64,000 nt of DNA from G963662905 sp965230045 (GCA_965230045.1 OZ245940.1:372001-436000), one strand, 5' to 3'; counted from the stretch's first letter, positions 49,114-59,227 are shown. The notes: generated by a model from the letters alone, not told the origin. Program-made: numbers and translations.

Positions 49114-50694
49114 ATGAAAAAAATGAGTGTATACTTCCTGATATTTGTCCTGTTCAGCTCGATCAGGCTTGTATCTCAGGATTTTTTGCCCAAAGAAAAA
49201 TTGCTTGTTCTGGGCTCATCCGTTGCATCGGGTTGGGTTACCAGCCATAAAGAAAAATGGGATTTTGGCAATGGTTATGCCCAGCGTTTAGGCCGTTACC
49301 TAAATGATAAATCATTGACCGTCATCAATAAAAGTATCCCCGGAGATGATACAAAATATGCCCTGGAACGTTTTGATAAAGATGTGCTGCCTGAGGATCC
49401 GGATTATGTTCTCATAGCCCTTTCCATGTCGAATGAAGGCTTGGAAACCAAAAATCCGGATACGGTATCCATGTCATTCTGGAAGGGGATCAATAAATTG
49501 GTTCAGAAATGTCGAAAGCATGATATTCAGCCGCTTCTGGGATTATGCTATGCCAATAATAATTTCACAGAGGAGCAGTATGCCTACCTGCAAAAAATGA
49601 ATATCCGCCTGCGGACTTTAGGCATTCCATGTATCAATTTTCTCGGTGCATTGAATGATGGACAAGGGCATATCCCTAAAGGCTATTTCTTTGATCCCAA
49701 TCATCCGGATAACCATGGCCATGAAGAATTTTTTCTGGCTTTTCCAGAGGGTATGTTTTTGAGCATGCGCATAGGAAAAAGCCTTCCGCAGCAAGTACAT
49801 ACAGAAGGAACCCAATTGGGTAAAAAAGCGAAAACAGAACAACTTTACTATATCCCCAAAATTATTGTACATAGTTTTTCTTTTGGATTTGATTTTATAG
49901 CAACAAAATCAGGTACTATAGCCGAGATTGTTCTCGATAACAAGGAATTGCCCATAAGGATGAATAAGCAAAATAGGATTGAATATCAAGGACTTGAGCA
50001 TATTCTGGAATCAAATACTTTAAAAATGGATGATTGGAATTCAATCGTAATATGCCACAATTATGCCGGCGGGTTTACCGAATTATATTTAAATGGAGAA
50101 TTAACCGGACAAATTAATGAGCGTTTCGAAACAGCAGGCTTTATTTTGGCGGCAGATATTAAAAACATGAAATGCAGGAATATGTTTTTTACCCGGGCAG
50201 CATTGAACCCGATGGAAGTTTCTGAAATGGATCAGGTAGCAGACCTTCCCAGCCTCGAGCTTTATGCTCCACTCAATAAAGGCGAAGTGCAGAACTATGC
50301 CCTGAGCGATGCAAAATTGATTGATGATTTTGGTGCTTTTGTGGAGCAGCTCTGTGCATCGAAAAAGAATATTGTGGAATCAAAATGCCAAAGGGATCAC
50401 GAGTTGTATTTCCCTCCAAAACAGGTAATAAGGATTGACCCAGCCAGTTTGGATGAATATTCCGGACGCTATGTGATTGAAGGAGATGATGCATTTTTGG
50501 TATATGCACAAGGCAATAAACTATATTTTGAAGACCGCGGCAGGAGCTCAGAAATCCTTCCGGAGAAAAAAGATGTGTTTTTTATCTTGTATCCGGGGGA
50601 ATTATTGTTTACCTTTGAACGGAATGAAAACGGAACAATAGAAAACCTCATTGCGAATTTTAATGGACATAAAATTAAAGGGAAAAGGCAATAG
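49114..50694 (+). CDS. Secreted SGNH/GDSL-like esterase with LamG-like and C-terminal extra domains
   Basis: The 526-residue protein has a signal peptide (about 1-22). Residues 25-225 are an SGNH hydrolase: block I LLVLGSSVASGW, block II-like SIPGDDTKYAL, block III ALSMSNEG and the terminal DPNHPDNHGHEE with the catalytic Asp/His. Residues about 230-400 look like a LamG/concanavalin-type carbohydrate-binding domain (IGKSLPQQV...YAGGFTELYLNGELTGQI). The last 85 residues (EYSGRYVIEGDDAFLVY; GELLFTFERNENGTI) resemble the small DUF3471-type domain seen at the end of beta-lactamase-fold hydrolases. It probably de-esterifies an extracellular polysaccharide. The combination is not common to my knowledge. 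Confidence 0.75.
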   Translation: MKKMSVYFLIFVLFSSIRLVSQDFLPKEKLLVLGSSVASGWVTSHKEKWDFGNGYAQRLGRYLNDKSLTVINKSIPGDDTKYALERFDKDVLPEDPDYVLIALSMSNEGLETKNPDTVSMSFWKGINKLVQKCRKHDIQPLLGLCYANNNFTEEQYAYLQKMNIRLRTLGIPCINFLGALNDGQGHIPKGYFFDPNHPDNHGHEEFFLAFPEGMFLSMRIGKSLPQQVHTEGTQLGKKAKTEQLYYIPKIIVHSFSFGFDFIATKSGTIAEIVLDNKELPIRMNKQNRIEYQGLEHILESNTLKMDDWNSIVICHNYAGGFTELYLNGELTGQINERFETAGFILAADIKNMKCRNMFFTRAALNPMEVSEMDQVADLPSLELYAPLNKGEVQNYALSDAKLIDDFGAFVEQLCASKKNIVESKCQRDHELYFPPKQVIRIDPASLDEYSGRYVIEGDDAFLVYAQGNKLYFEDRGRSSEILPEKKDVFFILYPGELLFTFERNENGTIENLIANFNGHKIKGKRQ

Positions 50695-50749
50695 GGTACA
50701 TAGATGGATGTAGGGTGGTTTAAATGTTGATTTAAACTATAGGCTGTTT

Positions 50750-51274
50750 ATGAAAAATATGTTGTACACTTTTGTGTCGATTGTTGTTATCGGGCTGTCC
50801 ATTGTTTTACAATTATCTGATAACCAATTAAGTGATAAGGATAAAAAGGCTATTATCCTTGAATTGGAAAATTGTTTTCAGGAATCCTGTAATGGAAATG
50901 AAGCAGGGGAAATTGGCTCATTTCTCAAAAAGCGCCTCAAGGAAGGGGCTTATGAAAACCTGAGTGCGCATGATGATTTTGCGCAGGCCATTGAAAATGA
51001 TTTACGAAAAGTATGTCTGAACCAATATCCCGATTTTTATTTTCAACCGGAAAACGAGCAGGCAAGCAGAATGTGTCCGGCGGGCTTTCGTCCACAAGCA
51101 TGCTGCAAAAGGGCTCAAGCGCAATGTAAATCAGCACAGCCCTGTGGAAAAAGGGTTTGGGCTGTTTTTGTTTTGAAAATGCCGGAAGAAAAAGGATGCC
51201 GTAAAGACTGTCCGCTAAAAGATGCAGGCGGCCCAAAAAATAGCTGGAACCCTCAACTGGCCATTGATTTATAA
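50750..51274 (+). CDS. Cysteine-rich exported protein of unknown function
   Basis: The 174-residue protein has an N-terminal membrane helix or uncleaved signal (about 1-22). Residues about 35-105 resemble the small helical N-terminal domain of S41 tail-specific proteases (LSAHDDFAQAIENDLRKVCL), but no protease domain follows. The C-terminal 70 residues contain eleven Cys, including CCKRAQAQCKSAQPCGKR and CRKDCPLKD. They could bind metals or form disulfides. It lies 55 bp after the esterase gene and converges on the REC-PAS kinase. Confidence 0.55.
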   Translation: MKNMLYTFVSIVVIGLSIVLQLSDNQLSDKDKKAIILELENCFQESCNGNEAGEIGSFLKKRLKEGAYENLSAHDDFAQAIENDLRKVCLNQYPDFYFQPENEQASRMCPAGFRPQACCKRAQAQCKSAQPCGKRVWAVFVLKMPEEKGCRKDCPLKDAGGPKNSWNPQLAIDL

Positions 51275-51312
51275 TACCGGATTATCTGCCACAAAGATTT
51301 TTGCACACGCAA

Positions 51313-54174
51313 CTAAATGCTTTTGCTCAGAGTGTCGAGAAGAAGTTGTGCATCCACAGGTTTTGTAATATATCCCGTACAGCCCGCTTCCATCGCTTTT
51401 TCACGATCTCCGGTCATCGCATATGCTGTTTGGGCTATTACGGGAACCTCTTTATTAAACTGCCGGATTTGCCTCGTGGCTTCCAGGCCGTCGATTCCGG
51501 GCATTTTGATGTCCATCAAAATTATATCCACATCTGTGCGGGCTTTCATGCATTCAACGGCTTGTTTCCCATCAGGTACATGTATAATTTCTTTACATTT
51601 GTTTTTTATTATTTCCCTTAGGTATAATTCGGAAGTTTCTTCATCTTCGGCAATCAGGATAACAGCATCAATCAGTTGTTTGTTTTTTTTGTTTCCGGGC
51701 TTGTGCAAAACATTAATGATGGGCATTGACTCCTCAAGCTTCTGATCAGGGATTTCGAGATAAAAGCAGGAACCTGATCCCAGAGTAGATTCTGCCCACA
51801 GCTTTCCGCCCAGTATTTCACTGTATGCTTTGGATATCGAAAGGCCTAAACCGGCACCTTCCAAAGCATGGGTATCTTCAATATCGGCTTGGATAAAGCG
51901 CTCAAATACAGCTTCAATACGGTCTTCAGGGATTCCAATTCCGGTATCTTTAATGGTACATTTAAGTTTGCTTTCACTGCGTTCGCAATGAAATTCAACC
52001 CTGCCTTGATGGGTATATTTCAAAGCGTTTTTCAAAAGGTTGGTCAATATAGCCAGAAATTTTTCCTTATCCGTTGTAAAAAATTGATTATCAACTGTAA
52101 ACCCCTTAAAGTTTGCGATAAATTCCAGACCTTTTTGTTTCATGCCCGGTTTGAAAAAGGAATAAATAAAGTTTAAGTCTTCGAGAAGGTTGATAGCCGC
52201 AAAAACAGGTTCTACCTGTCCGGCTTCAATTTTTGAAATATCCACCAGATCATTGATGATGCCCATCAGGCGCTCACCACTTTTGTTGATGATGGAAATA
52301 TATTGATTGCGTTCTTCTTCCTTGGTATCCGGATCGCTCAATAATTGCGAAAAGCCGAGTATTCCATTCATCGGAGTGCGTATTTCATGGCTCATATTTG
52401 CAAGGAAGGCCGTTTTTAAGCGATCTGATTCCTCTGCTTTTTTTTTGGCTTTTTTGAGCTCAACATGATTTTGCCTGCGCTCAATAAACCCCCCGATATT
52501 ATACGCCAGAATTTCCAGAATTTCCAAATCCCGTTCCGAAAAAGCATTTTTATCATGATAATCCTGCACTGCCAGAACCCCAATAACTTCCTTGCTTAAA
52601 GTATTATATAAAGGTGCACCGAGCCAAATAGGGCTTGGACTGCCTATTAGTTTAATGTCTTCGTTTTCAGAGAGTAGCTTTTCTGTATCTTCAGTAATCA
52701 ACTGGCCTTTTCCTGTTCTGCGTACATAATCAGTCAGGCTTCCTTTCAGGCTTTCTGCTTCATCCGATTCGTACGTTTCGGTTTCGTCAATAAAATATGG
52801 AAATGTGTATTTGTCAGTATCTTTTTGATATAAAGCAATATAAAAGTTTTTGGTATTGATGATTTTTAAAATTTCCTGGTGTATTTTCTGCAGAAAGCCC
52901 CTTAAGGTTAAATCTGCCTCTGAAATTTTTGAAATCTGATAGAGTGTATTTTGGATTTGCTGCGATTTTTTCCAATCAGTTATATCCAGAAAATTAACAA
53001 CCACTTTTTCAATTTCATTTTCTTCATTGAAAATCGGGGATGCGTTTACAATGGCCCATGAAATTTGATTGGAACGATCAAACTGAATCCCTAAATAAAA
53101 ATTGGTCACCGGTTTTTTGGTTTTCAGGGCTTTCATAACCGGATATTCTTCGATAGGTATTGCTTCATAGTTATCATTAATGAGCTTCCAGCTGAATTCA
53201 TCAGGAGCTTTATCTTTTATTTCGTCAATGTCTATTTTAAGCATCCTGCTGGCTTCAGGATTACAGAAAACCGCTTTTCCTGTTGGGTCGTGAATAACAA
53301 TGCCGGTCAAAAGATCCTGAATAGTTGAACGATATTTATATTCACTTTCCCGAATGAGTTGTTCCTGTTCTTTTTGCTGACTAATATCATCAGAACTAAC
53401 CAATATCCCAATAATTTTCCCGCTTTTGTCATGCACACTATTAAAAACGGTATGCAGCCAAAAAACCTGTTTTCCAAAATTTACCTTATCAACATAAGTA
53501 TTGTCTGTTGCACCATTTTCAACTTTTCGGATGCGTTCAAAAAAGCGGATTGCATATTCTTTTGGGAAAATATCCATGACATTTTTACCAATGATATGTT
53601 CCGGCTTTGCATTAAAAATGGATGCTGCTTTTGCGTTATACGATATGATGGTGCCATCGGTTTGATAATACCCAATCCCTATTCCGGTCGATTGAAAAAG
53701 AAGCTCATATTTGTTTTCACTTGTGATCAGTTTATCCTCTGTTCGATCTACTTTTTGTTGGAGTTCCTGATTGTATTCCCGAAGCTGGTCTTCAGCTTCT
53801 TTAATACGGAGCATTACTTTTATTTGCGTTGTAATTTCAACCGGGTCAATGGGTTTGCTTAAAAAGGCATCCGCGCCCAATTCCAGCGCCCTGACTTTAT
53901 TGCGCATATCTGTTTTGATGGCAGTGACCATTAATATGGGAATGTGGCGGGTGCGTTCGTCGTTTTTTAGGTGCGTACATGTTTCAAACCCATCCATGCC
54001 CGGCATAATGATATCCAGTAAAATAAGATCGGGTTGAAATTCCCGTGCTTTCGAAATTCCTTCGGGACCGTTTTCGGCAAATACTACAGATATATCTTTA
54101 AACTGAAGCTTTATTACCGCTTTCATGCTCACCAGGTTGTCCTTCTGATCGTCGATTACCAGTATTGTTTTCAT
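51313..54174 (-). CDS. Hybrid signalling protein: REC-PAS-PAS-GAF-histidine kinase-REC
   Basis: The 953-residue cytoplasmic protein begins with a receiver domain (1-125; phospho-Asp in LILLDIIMPGMDG). Two PAS domains follow (about 150-275 and 275-395), then GAF (about 410-560), HisKA (His near 594 in NMSHEIRTPMNG), HATPase (about 690-805; DTGIGIPEDRI; GAGLGLSISKAY) and a second receiver (about 837-953; Asp in IILMDIKMPGIDG). It could be phosphorylated at REC1 by the adjacent kinase and pass phosphate on internally. It is the last gene of the CheR-hybrid kinase operon; 15 bp separate it from the previous gene. Confidence 0.9.
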   Translation of the reverse strand: MKTILVIDDQKDNLVSMKAVIKLQFKDISVVFAENGPEGISKAREFQPDLILLDIIMPGMDGFETCTHLKNDERTRHIPILMVTAIKTDMRNKVRALELGADAFLSKPIDPVEITTQIKVMLRIKEAEDQLREYNQELQQKVDRTEDKLITSENKYELLFQSTGIGIGYYQTDGTIISYNAKAASIFNAKPEHIIGKNVMDIFPKEYAIRFFERIRKVENGATDNTYVDKVNFGKQVFWLHTVFNSVHDKSGKIIGILVSSDDISQQKEQEQLIRESEYKYRSTIQDLLTGIVIHDPTGKAVFCNPEASRMLKIDIDEIKDKAPDEFSWKLINDNYEAIPIEEYPVMKALKTKKPVTNFYLGIQFDRSNQISWAIVNASPIFNEENEIEKVVVNFLDITDWKKSQQIQNTLYQISKISEADLTLRGFLQKIHQEILKIINTKNFYIALYQKDTDKYTFPYFIDETETYESDEAESLKGSLTDYVRRTGKGQLITEDTEKLLSENEDIKLIGSPSPIWLGAPLYNTLSKEVIGVLAVQDYHDKNAFSERDLEILEILAYNIGGFIERRQNHVELKKAKKKAEESDRLKTAFLANMSHEIRTPMNGILGFSQLLSDPDTKEEERNQYISIINKSGERLMGIINDLVDISKIEAGQVEPVFAAINLLEDLNFIYSFFKPGMKQKGLEFIANFKGFTVDNQFFTTDKEKFLAILTNLLKNALKYTHQGRVEFHCERSESKLKCTIKDTGIGIPEDRIEAVFERFIQADIEDTHALEGAGLGLSISKAYSEILGGKLWAESTLGSGSCFYLEIPDQKLEESMPIINVLHKPGNKKNKQLIDAVILIAEDEETSELYLREIIKNKCKEIIHVPDGKQAVECMKARTDVDIILMDIKMPGIDGLEATRQIRQFNKEVPVIAQTAYAMTGDREKAMEAGCTGYITKPVDAQLLLDTLSKSI

Positions 54175-54189
54175 ACTACTCGGTTTTGC

Positions 54190-57100
54190 TTAATGCTCTA
54201 AAATATTTTTAACTTTTTCTTTGAGGAAAACCGGATCGATGGGCTTTGAAATATAGTCATCGCAACCGGCCTCAATAAATCGCTCCCGATCCCCTTTCAT
54301 GGCCTGTGCTGTTACAGCAAAAACCGGAGTGCTTTTGTTTTCTTCCTTCAGCACCGACAGTGTTTCCAGGCCGTCCATTCCGGGCAGTGCCATATCCAGC
54401 AGGATTAAATCGGGTTTATAAAGCCGGGCTTTTTCAATGCCGCACTCTCCGTCTATGGACTCAATCAGTTTGTACTCTTTACCTAAAATTGCCTTGATGG
54501 TAACCAAATTGTCCGTATTATCTTCAATGACAAGGATTTGTTTCAGCCCATCCTGATGCTTTTTTGGAACTTCAGGACGTCCTTTCTTTTGGATTGTTTT
54601 TTCTTTTCGTACTGATTTAGGAATGCTGCCCAGCATCAATTGTATTTTAAAGAGGAGCTCATCCACATTTATATCGCCTTTTTGCACCAGCTGCTGCACA
54701 TTATTGCTGCTGAGCTGATCCAGTTCTGCTTTGCTTAAATCTTTGGCAGTGAGTATCAATACGGGAATTTCCCTGGTTTCAGAGCTGCTGCGCATCTGAT
54801 TGAGCACTTCAAACCCGTCCACTTCCGGCATCATTAAATCCAGGATTATTCCAGCCGGTCGGCTATGCTGCATATAATCCAGAGCCTCACGACCGTTTTG
54901 GCAAACATCAACCCCGTAGCCTTCTTTTTCAAGAATATACCTGATTTGAACCACAGCATCGGGATTATCCTCTACTACCAAAAGCTGAGTGTGTTCGGCT
55001 TTTTGATGCGGTTCTTTTTCAAAAGGTTGATTTTCAATCTGCTTCAAAAGCCGTCGGATTTCTTTATAAACCTTCTCCGGTTCAAGCTGGCTTTTGGTAA
55101 TTACCGTTGTGGCCTGCAGTTGGAGTTTTTTGCTTTCAGCGGCAGTCAGATCCTTTGCTGTTGCAATGATAACGGGCATATCCTGTGTTTCCGGATTGCT
55201 TCTGATTTCGTCTAACACTTGAAAACCATCGGTTCCGGGCATTATCAGATCCAAAATAATCAAATCGGGTTTACTTTCCTTAAGAACACTCAGGCATTCA
55301 TCGCCCCCTTCGGCCAAAATGCATTTAAAGCCTTCCTTTAAAAGCATATCCTGCATCATTTTTAACTCGATGGGATTATCGTCAACGAGCAGGATCTTCC
55401 GGGCTTTTTGATGTAGATTCCGGATTTCTTTGATCAGGGATTCTTTTTGCACCGGTTTGTTGATATAACCCACGGCTCCCAGCGCATAGCCAGTATCGCG
55501 ATCATTGGAAACAGAAATAATAAGTACCGGGATATTTTGTGTGGCGGTTTGTGATTTGAGACGCTGTAATACTTCCCATCCGTCCATTTCCGGCATGATA
55601 ATGTCGAGTGTTATAGCCAATAAATCATTGCTTTTTGCCAGCTCCAGGGCTTCTTTTCCGGTATGGGCCGTAATAACCTCATAACCATAATCTTTCAGGT
55701 CGCTTGCAATTTTGTAGGCAATATTAATGTCATCGTCAACGACCAGGATTTTATTGCTTAGACCGGAGATTTCTTCGATGGTATTCTTGAGATATACTTT
55801 TCCGGATGTTTCAGGATTCCATTGAAAAGGTATTGTAATTGTGAATACAGAACCCAGTCCCTCGGTACTTTTTACCTCAATAGAACCTTTCAGGATTTTG
55901 ATCAGTTTGCTGGCAATGGCAAGGCCCAGGCCGGTGCCTTCGTAATGCCGTGATGAGGTTCCGTCTGCCTGCCTGAATTCGTCGAAAATATAAGGCAGTT
56001 TTTCCTCACTGATTCCTATTCCGCTATCAATTACTTCGATGCAAAGCAGATTGTTTTTTTCGAAAGCCTTAATTTCGACATATCCTTTATCGGTAAATTT
56101 AATGGCGTTTCCAACAATATTCAGTATCACCTGATGCAAACGGGATTCATCGGACTGGATTTGCCCCAGGTTTTTATCAAGTTTTAAACGCAGGTCTATT
56201 CCTTTTTCAACGGCCAAAGATTGCATACTGTCCGTGATGTTTTGGAGCATAGCTTTGAGATGGAAAAAGCGGGCATCTATTTCCATTTTTCCGGATTCAA
56301 TTTTCGAAAGGTCGAGTATGCTGTTGATAAGTTCCAGTAAGTGTTTTCCATTGCGCTCGATGATTCTGAGGTAATTGTTTTCTTCATCATCAACTTTAGC
56401 ACCGATTTGCATGATGAGCACGCGCGACAAAGCCAGAATGGAATTGAGCGGAGTGCGCAGTTCATGGCTCATATTGGACAGGAACTCGCTTTTTAGCTGA
56501 TTGGCCTGTTCCACTTCTTTGCGCTGCTGTTCCAGTTCAATATTTTGCTCCTGCAGTTCGTCCGAGGTTTTGATCAGCTCACTGGCCTGGCTTTCCAGTT
56601 CAGCCGATTTTTCCTGTAAGTCGCTGGATTGCTTTTTAAGCCGTTCATTGGTTTCGGCCAGGCTTTCGGCCAGTTTTTGGGTCTCCTCTCCTGCAATCAG
56701 CTTGGCATAGGATGTATTAATGGCCGGCCATGCAAGTTTAAGGGCTTCGATAAACTCTTTCTTGAAAGTGCCAGTACATAAGAGCGAAATAAATGCCTTT
56801 GCTTCAGAATTGACCAAAACCGGAATCGTGATCATTTCGCGTGCCTTGATGGATCCGCTTGTTGTTTTGTAGGTGTAAACAGTATCATCAGGAATGTTTC
56901 TCAGGTGATAAATGGATTTTTCCTGAAGTGCTCTGTCAAATTCACCATCCGGGTTTTTTATGTTGAATGTAGGCGCTTTTTCTTGCTCTATCCCGATGCT
57001 TGTTAGCAAAACAAACTGGCTTTTTTCGTGGTTTTGCCTGTAAAAAGATGCCATTACTGCCTCGCTCATGGAGGTCAGTTTTTTTAATAATTCCTGCGCG

Positions 57101-58290
57101 AAATCCAGGGTATTTCTTTTACCAATCATCAGCTCTGTGATTGTTGAAGTCATTTGCTGAACTTCCAGCCGCGACTGGGTCTGGTCTGCCATTCTGTTGA
57201 ATTCATCCGCAAGGTTATCGAGTTCATCACCAGTATTGCGCAGTTTGTTCCTAACGGAATAGTCCCCTTTTCCAAAACGACGGGCAACCGCATCAATTTC
57301 CAGTATAGGTGCTGCAATTTTTTGGCTCATCCGAAAGGTGATTATTAAAATCAAAGAAATTGAAATGAGGAAAATTATTATATAATTCCACAGCATTTGC
57401 ATTAAAGGGGCATTCAGCTCACTCAAATCTTGTTTGCAGACGAAACCCCAGCCGGTTTTGTCGATGTAGGTATAAGCAGCCAGTATTGGTTCGTTTCTAT
57501 AGTCGGTTGTTTCTACAATTCCTGTTTCGCCCTGCGCAGCCCTGACGGCGGGTTGGGCAGAAATCTTTAATTTCAGGGGCGCGTTTTCATACCAGCGCAA
57601 TTCATTTAGAGCAACTACTTCCTTGTTTACAATGAGGGTTTCACCAGTATTTCCTAAACCAATACGGTCGAGCAGTAAAGCATACAGCGTGTTATGTAGG
57701 TCTAATTCGGCACAAATTATCCCAATCAAATGTTTTTTGGTATGCTGGGTGCAGAAAACAGGCATGGCCCAGGTCATCGTATAATCCTGTAATTCACGGG
57801 AATAAAAAATATTTGAGATATATAAATCCTTATTTTCTACTATACTTTCAAAATAAGCAGTGTTTTTTCGGTTTTCCCCTTCCCTTTCGTGGTCCGTCGA
57901 AACAAGAATGTCGCCACTGTGTGGGTCAATTAAATATAAGTCGTAATAAGCCGGGTATTCTTTCAGATAACGCGAAAGAATTTGCTTGCTATCCTTTAAA
58001 ACCTCTTGCTTTTTGTTCGGACTGCTTGTTTTTTCATAAAGATATTCAAGATTTGTGAGTTCATCGTCGTTTGAAATGACCCGTAAATTTGCTTCACGTT
58101 CATCCAGCCAATCATTAAGTTGTTGCACTTTCAGGTTTCTGATGGCAGTAAGTTTATCGAAAGTGGTTTCTTCTATTATTTTTGCTTGACGTAAATAGGT
58201 TGTTATCAATACAAACAACAAAGGTATCAGTGTTAAAACCAAAAACCATAAAGTCAGTCGTCTGCGTATGCTGGTGTTTTTCTTTGCCAT
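54190..58290 (-). CDS. Cache-HAMP-GAF hybrid histidine kinase with four receiver domains
   Basis: This 1366-residue protein has an N-terminal membrane helix, a dCache-type periplasmic sensor (about 35-290, including DTVxxWL-like and GWGFVCKQDLSEL segments), a second membrane helix (about 297-318) and a HAMP domain (320-375). It continues with GAF (about 385-530), a strong coiled coil (about 535-595), HisKA (His near 609 in NMSHELRTPLNS), HATPase (about 715-830; DSGIGISEEKL, GTGLGLAIASKL) and four receivers (about 848-960, 966-1085, 1101-1215 and 1249-1366). The Asp motifs are LDIIMPEMDG, LDLIMPGTDG, LDLMMPEVDG and LDMALPGMDG. It is preceded by a CheR gene, 22 bp away. No output domain is present, so it probably relays to other receivers. 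Confidence 0.92.
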   Translation of the reverse strand: MAKKNTSIRRRLTLWFLVLTLIPLLFVLITTYLRQAKIIEETTFDKLTAIRNLKVQQLNDWLDEREANLRVISNDDELTNLEYLYEKTSSPNKKQEVLKDSKQILSRYLKEYPAYYDLYLIDPHSGDILVSTDHEREGENRKNTAYFESIVENKDLYISNIFYSRELQDYTMTWAMPVFCTQHTKKHLIGIICAELDLHNTLYALLLDRIGLGNTGETLIVNKEVVALNELRWYENAPLKLKISAQPAVRAAQGETGIVETTDYRNEPILAAYTYIDKTGWGFVCKQDLSELNAPLMQMLWNYIIIFLISISLILIITFRMSQKIAAPILEIDAVARRFGKGDYSVRNKLRNTGDELDNLADEFNRMADQTQSRLEVQQMTSTITELMIGKRNTLDFAQELLKKLTSMSEAVMASFYRQNHEKSQFVLLTSIGIEQEKAPTFNIKNPDGEFDRALQEKSIYHLRNIPDDTVYTYKTTSGSIKAREMITIPVLVNSEAKAFISLLCTGTFKKEFIEALKLAWPAINTSYAKLIAGEETQKLAESLAETNERLKKQSSDLQEKSAELESQASELIKTSDELQEQNIELEQQRKEVEQANQLKSEFLSNMSHELRTPLNSILALSRVLIMQIGAKVDDEENNYLRIIERNGKHLLELINSILDLSKIESGKMEIDARFFHLKAMLQNITDSMQSLAVEKGIDLRLKLDKNLGQIQSDESRLHQVILNIVGNAIKFTDKGYVEIKAFEKNNLLCIEVIDSGIGISEEKLPYIFDEFRQADGTSSRHYEGTGLGLAIASKLIKILKGSIEVKSTEGLGSVFTITIPFQWNPETSGKVYLKNTIEEISGLSNKILVVDDDINIAYKIASDLKDYGYEVITAHTGKEALELAKSNDLLAITLDIIMPEMDGWEVLQRLKSQTATQNIPVLIISVSNDRDTGYALGAVGYINKPVQKESLIKEIRNLHQKARKILLVDDNPIELKMMQDMLLKEGFKCILAEGGDECLSVLKESKPDLIILDLIMPGTDGFQVLDEIRSNPETQDMPVIIATAKDLTAAESKKLQLQATTVITKSQLEPEKVYKEIRRLLKQIENQPFEKEPHQKAEHTQLLVVEDNPDAVVQIRYILEKEGYGVDVCQNGREALDYMQHSRPAGIILDLMMPEVDGFEVLNQMRSSSETREIPVLILTAKDLSKAELDQLSSNNVQQLVQKGDINVDELLFKIQLMLGSIPKSVRKEKTIQKKGRPEVPKKHQDGLKQILVIEDNTDNLVTIKAILGKEYKLIESIDGECGIEKARLYKPDLILLDMALPGMDGLETLSVLKEENKSTPVFAVTAQAMKGDRERFIEAGCDDYISKPIDPVFLKEKVKNILEH

Positions 58291-58312
58291 TTCTTGTTTT
58301 TGTTATAATGCC

Positions 58313-59143
58313 CTATATTTTTTTATAAATTTTACACATTGGATTTATCCTCAGTAGTTTGCTGCTCAAGGATGATTCCGGTGTTTCTGATTCGCCAAGC
58401 ATCAGATATCCTGATTTTTGCAAGGATTTGATCAGCTTTGATTGAATAATTTTTTGATTTTCCGGAGGAAAGTAGATAAGCACATTTCTACACAATACCA
58501 GATCAAATCCGCCAAAAATGCTGTCGCGGGGAACAGAGCTGGCTGAATCCATCAGATTGTATTCCGAATATTTTATCATCGCAGCAATCTCCGGCTTGAC
58601 TCTGTAGTTATCACCCACTTTTCTAAAGTATTTTTTGGTAAAGCCCAGAGGCACATTGTCAAGCTGTGCTTCTGAGTATAATCCCTTTTCGGCATTCAGC
58701 AACGACTGTTTATCAATATCAGTAGCAAAAATCCGAACCTCAGGGCAGTTTGATTCATTTGCGATAAGCTCCTTGAATAATATGGCCACAGAAACCGCTT
58801 CTTCGCCACTTGCGCAAGCCGCCGACCAAACACGTATATTCTGATCACCGGATTCTTTCTTCAGGCGGATAATGTCCGGGATCACATAATTTTTCAGGAC
58901 GGCGAAGGAGAGGTCATCACGGAAAAAGTAACTGAAATTTATTGTAAATGAATGAATTAAACCTTCCAGTTGCTCTTCATCGCTCTCCATAAGCTTTGTA
59001 AACTCTTTGATGGATTTTATTCCAGATTGGGATAAATGCTGCTGAATACGTTTTTCGATTAAATCGGGATGGTAGGCACTGAAATCAATGCCTCTTTGTT
59101 TAAAGAGAAATTGCATCAACACATCGATTTCGCTACTACTCAT
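58313..59143 (-). CDS. CheR-family protein-glutamate methyltransferase
   Basis: The 276-residue protein has the N-terminal helical CheR domain (SEIDVLMQFLFKQRGIDFS) and the SAM-binding domain with VWSAACASGEEAVSVAIL, FATDIDKQSLLNAEKG and FDLVLCRNVLIYF. CheR enzymes methylate glutamates of chemoreceptors using SAM. No chemoreceptor, CheB or CheW gene is in the window. It is the first gene of the operon with the two hybrid kinases, so the neighbouring kinase may be the substrate. A possible -7 element is at 59220-59227. Confidence 0.92.
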   Translation of the reverse strand: MSSSEIDVLMQFLFKQRGIDFSAYHPDLIEKRIQQHLSQSGIKSIKEFTKLMESDEEQLEGLIHSFTINFSYFFRDDLSFAVLKNYVIPDIIRLKKESGDQNIRVWSAACASGEEAVSVAILFKELIANESNCPEVRIFATDIDKQSLLNAEKGLYSEAQLDNVPLGFTKKYFRKVGDNYRVKPEIAAMIKYSEYNLMDSASSVPRDSIFGGFDLVLCRNVLIYFPPENQKIIQSKLIKSLQKSGYLMLGESETPESSLSSKLLRINPMCKIYKKI

Positions 59144-59219
59144 TTGATGATGGCTTTATTAAATTTTGCTTTGCCTGTGGTTTCCCTGTGTGATCCATGT
59201 TTGGATACCCTACATCAAC

Positions 59220-59227
59220 CAAATATA
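59220..59227 (-). promoter_or_regulatory. Putative -7 promoter element of the cheR-hybrid kinase operon
   Basis: TATATTTG on the minus strand fits TAnnTTTG. It lies 77 bp before the CheR start codon, so the leader would be longer than usual for the window. Confidence 0.3.

Noticed and set aside
51313..59143. Chemotaxis operon
   Set aside because: Only CheR is present; CheA, CheB, CheW, CheY and a chemoreceptor are missing, so a standard chemotaxis system is not supported.
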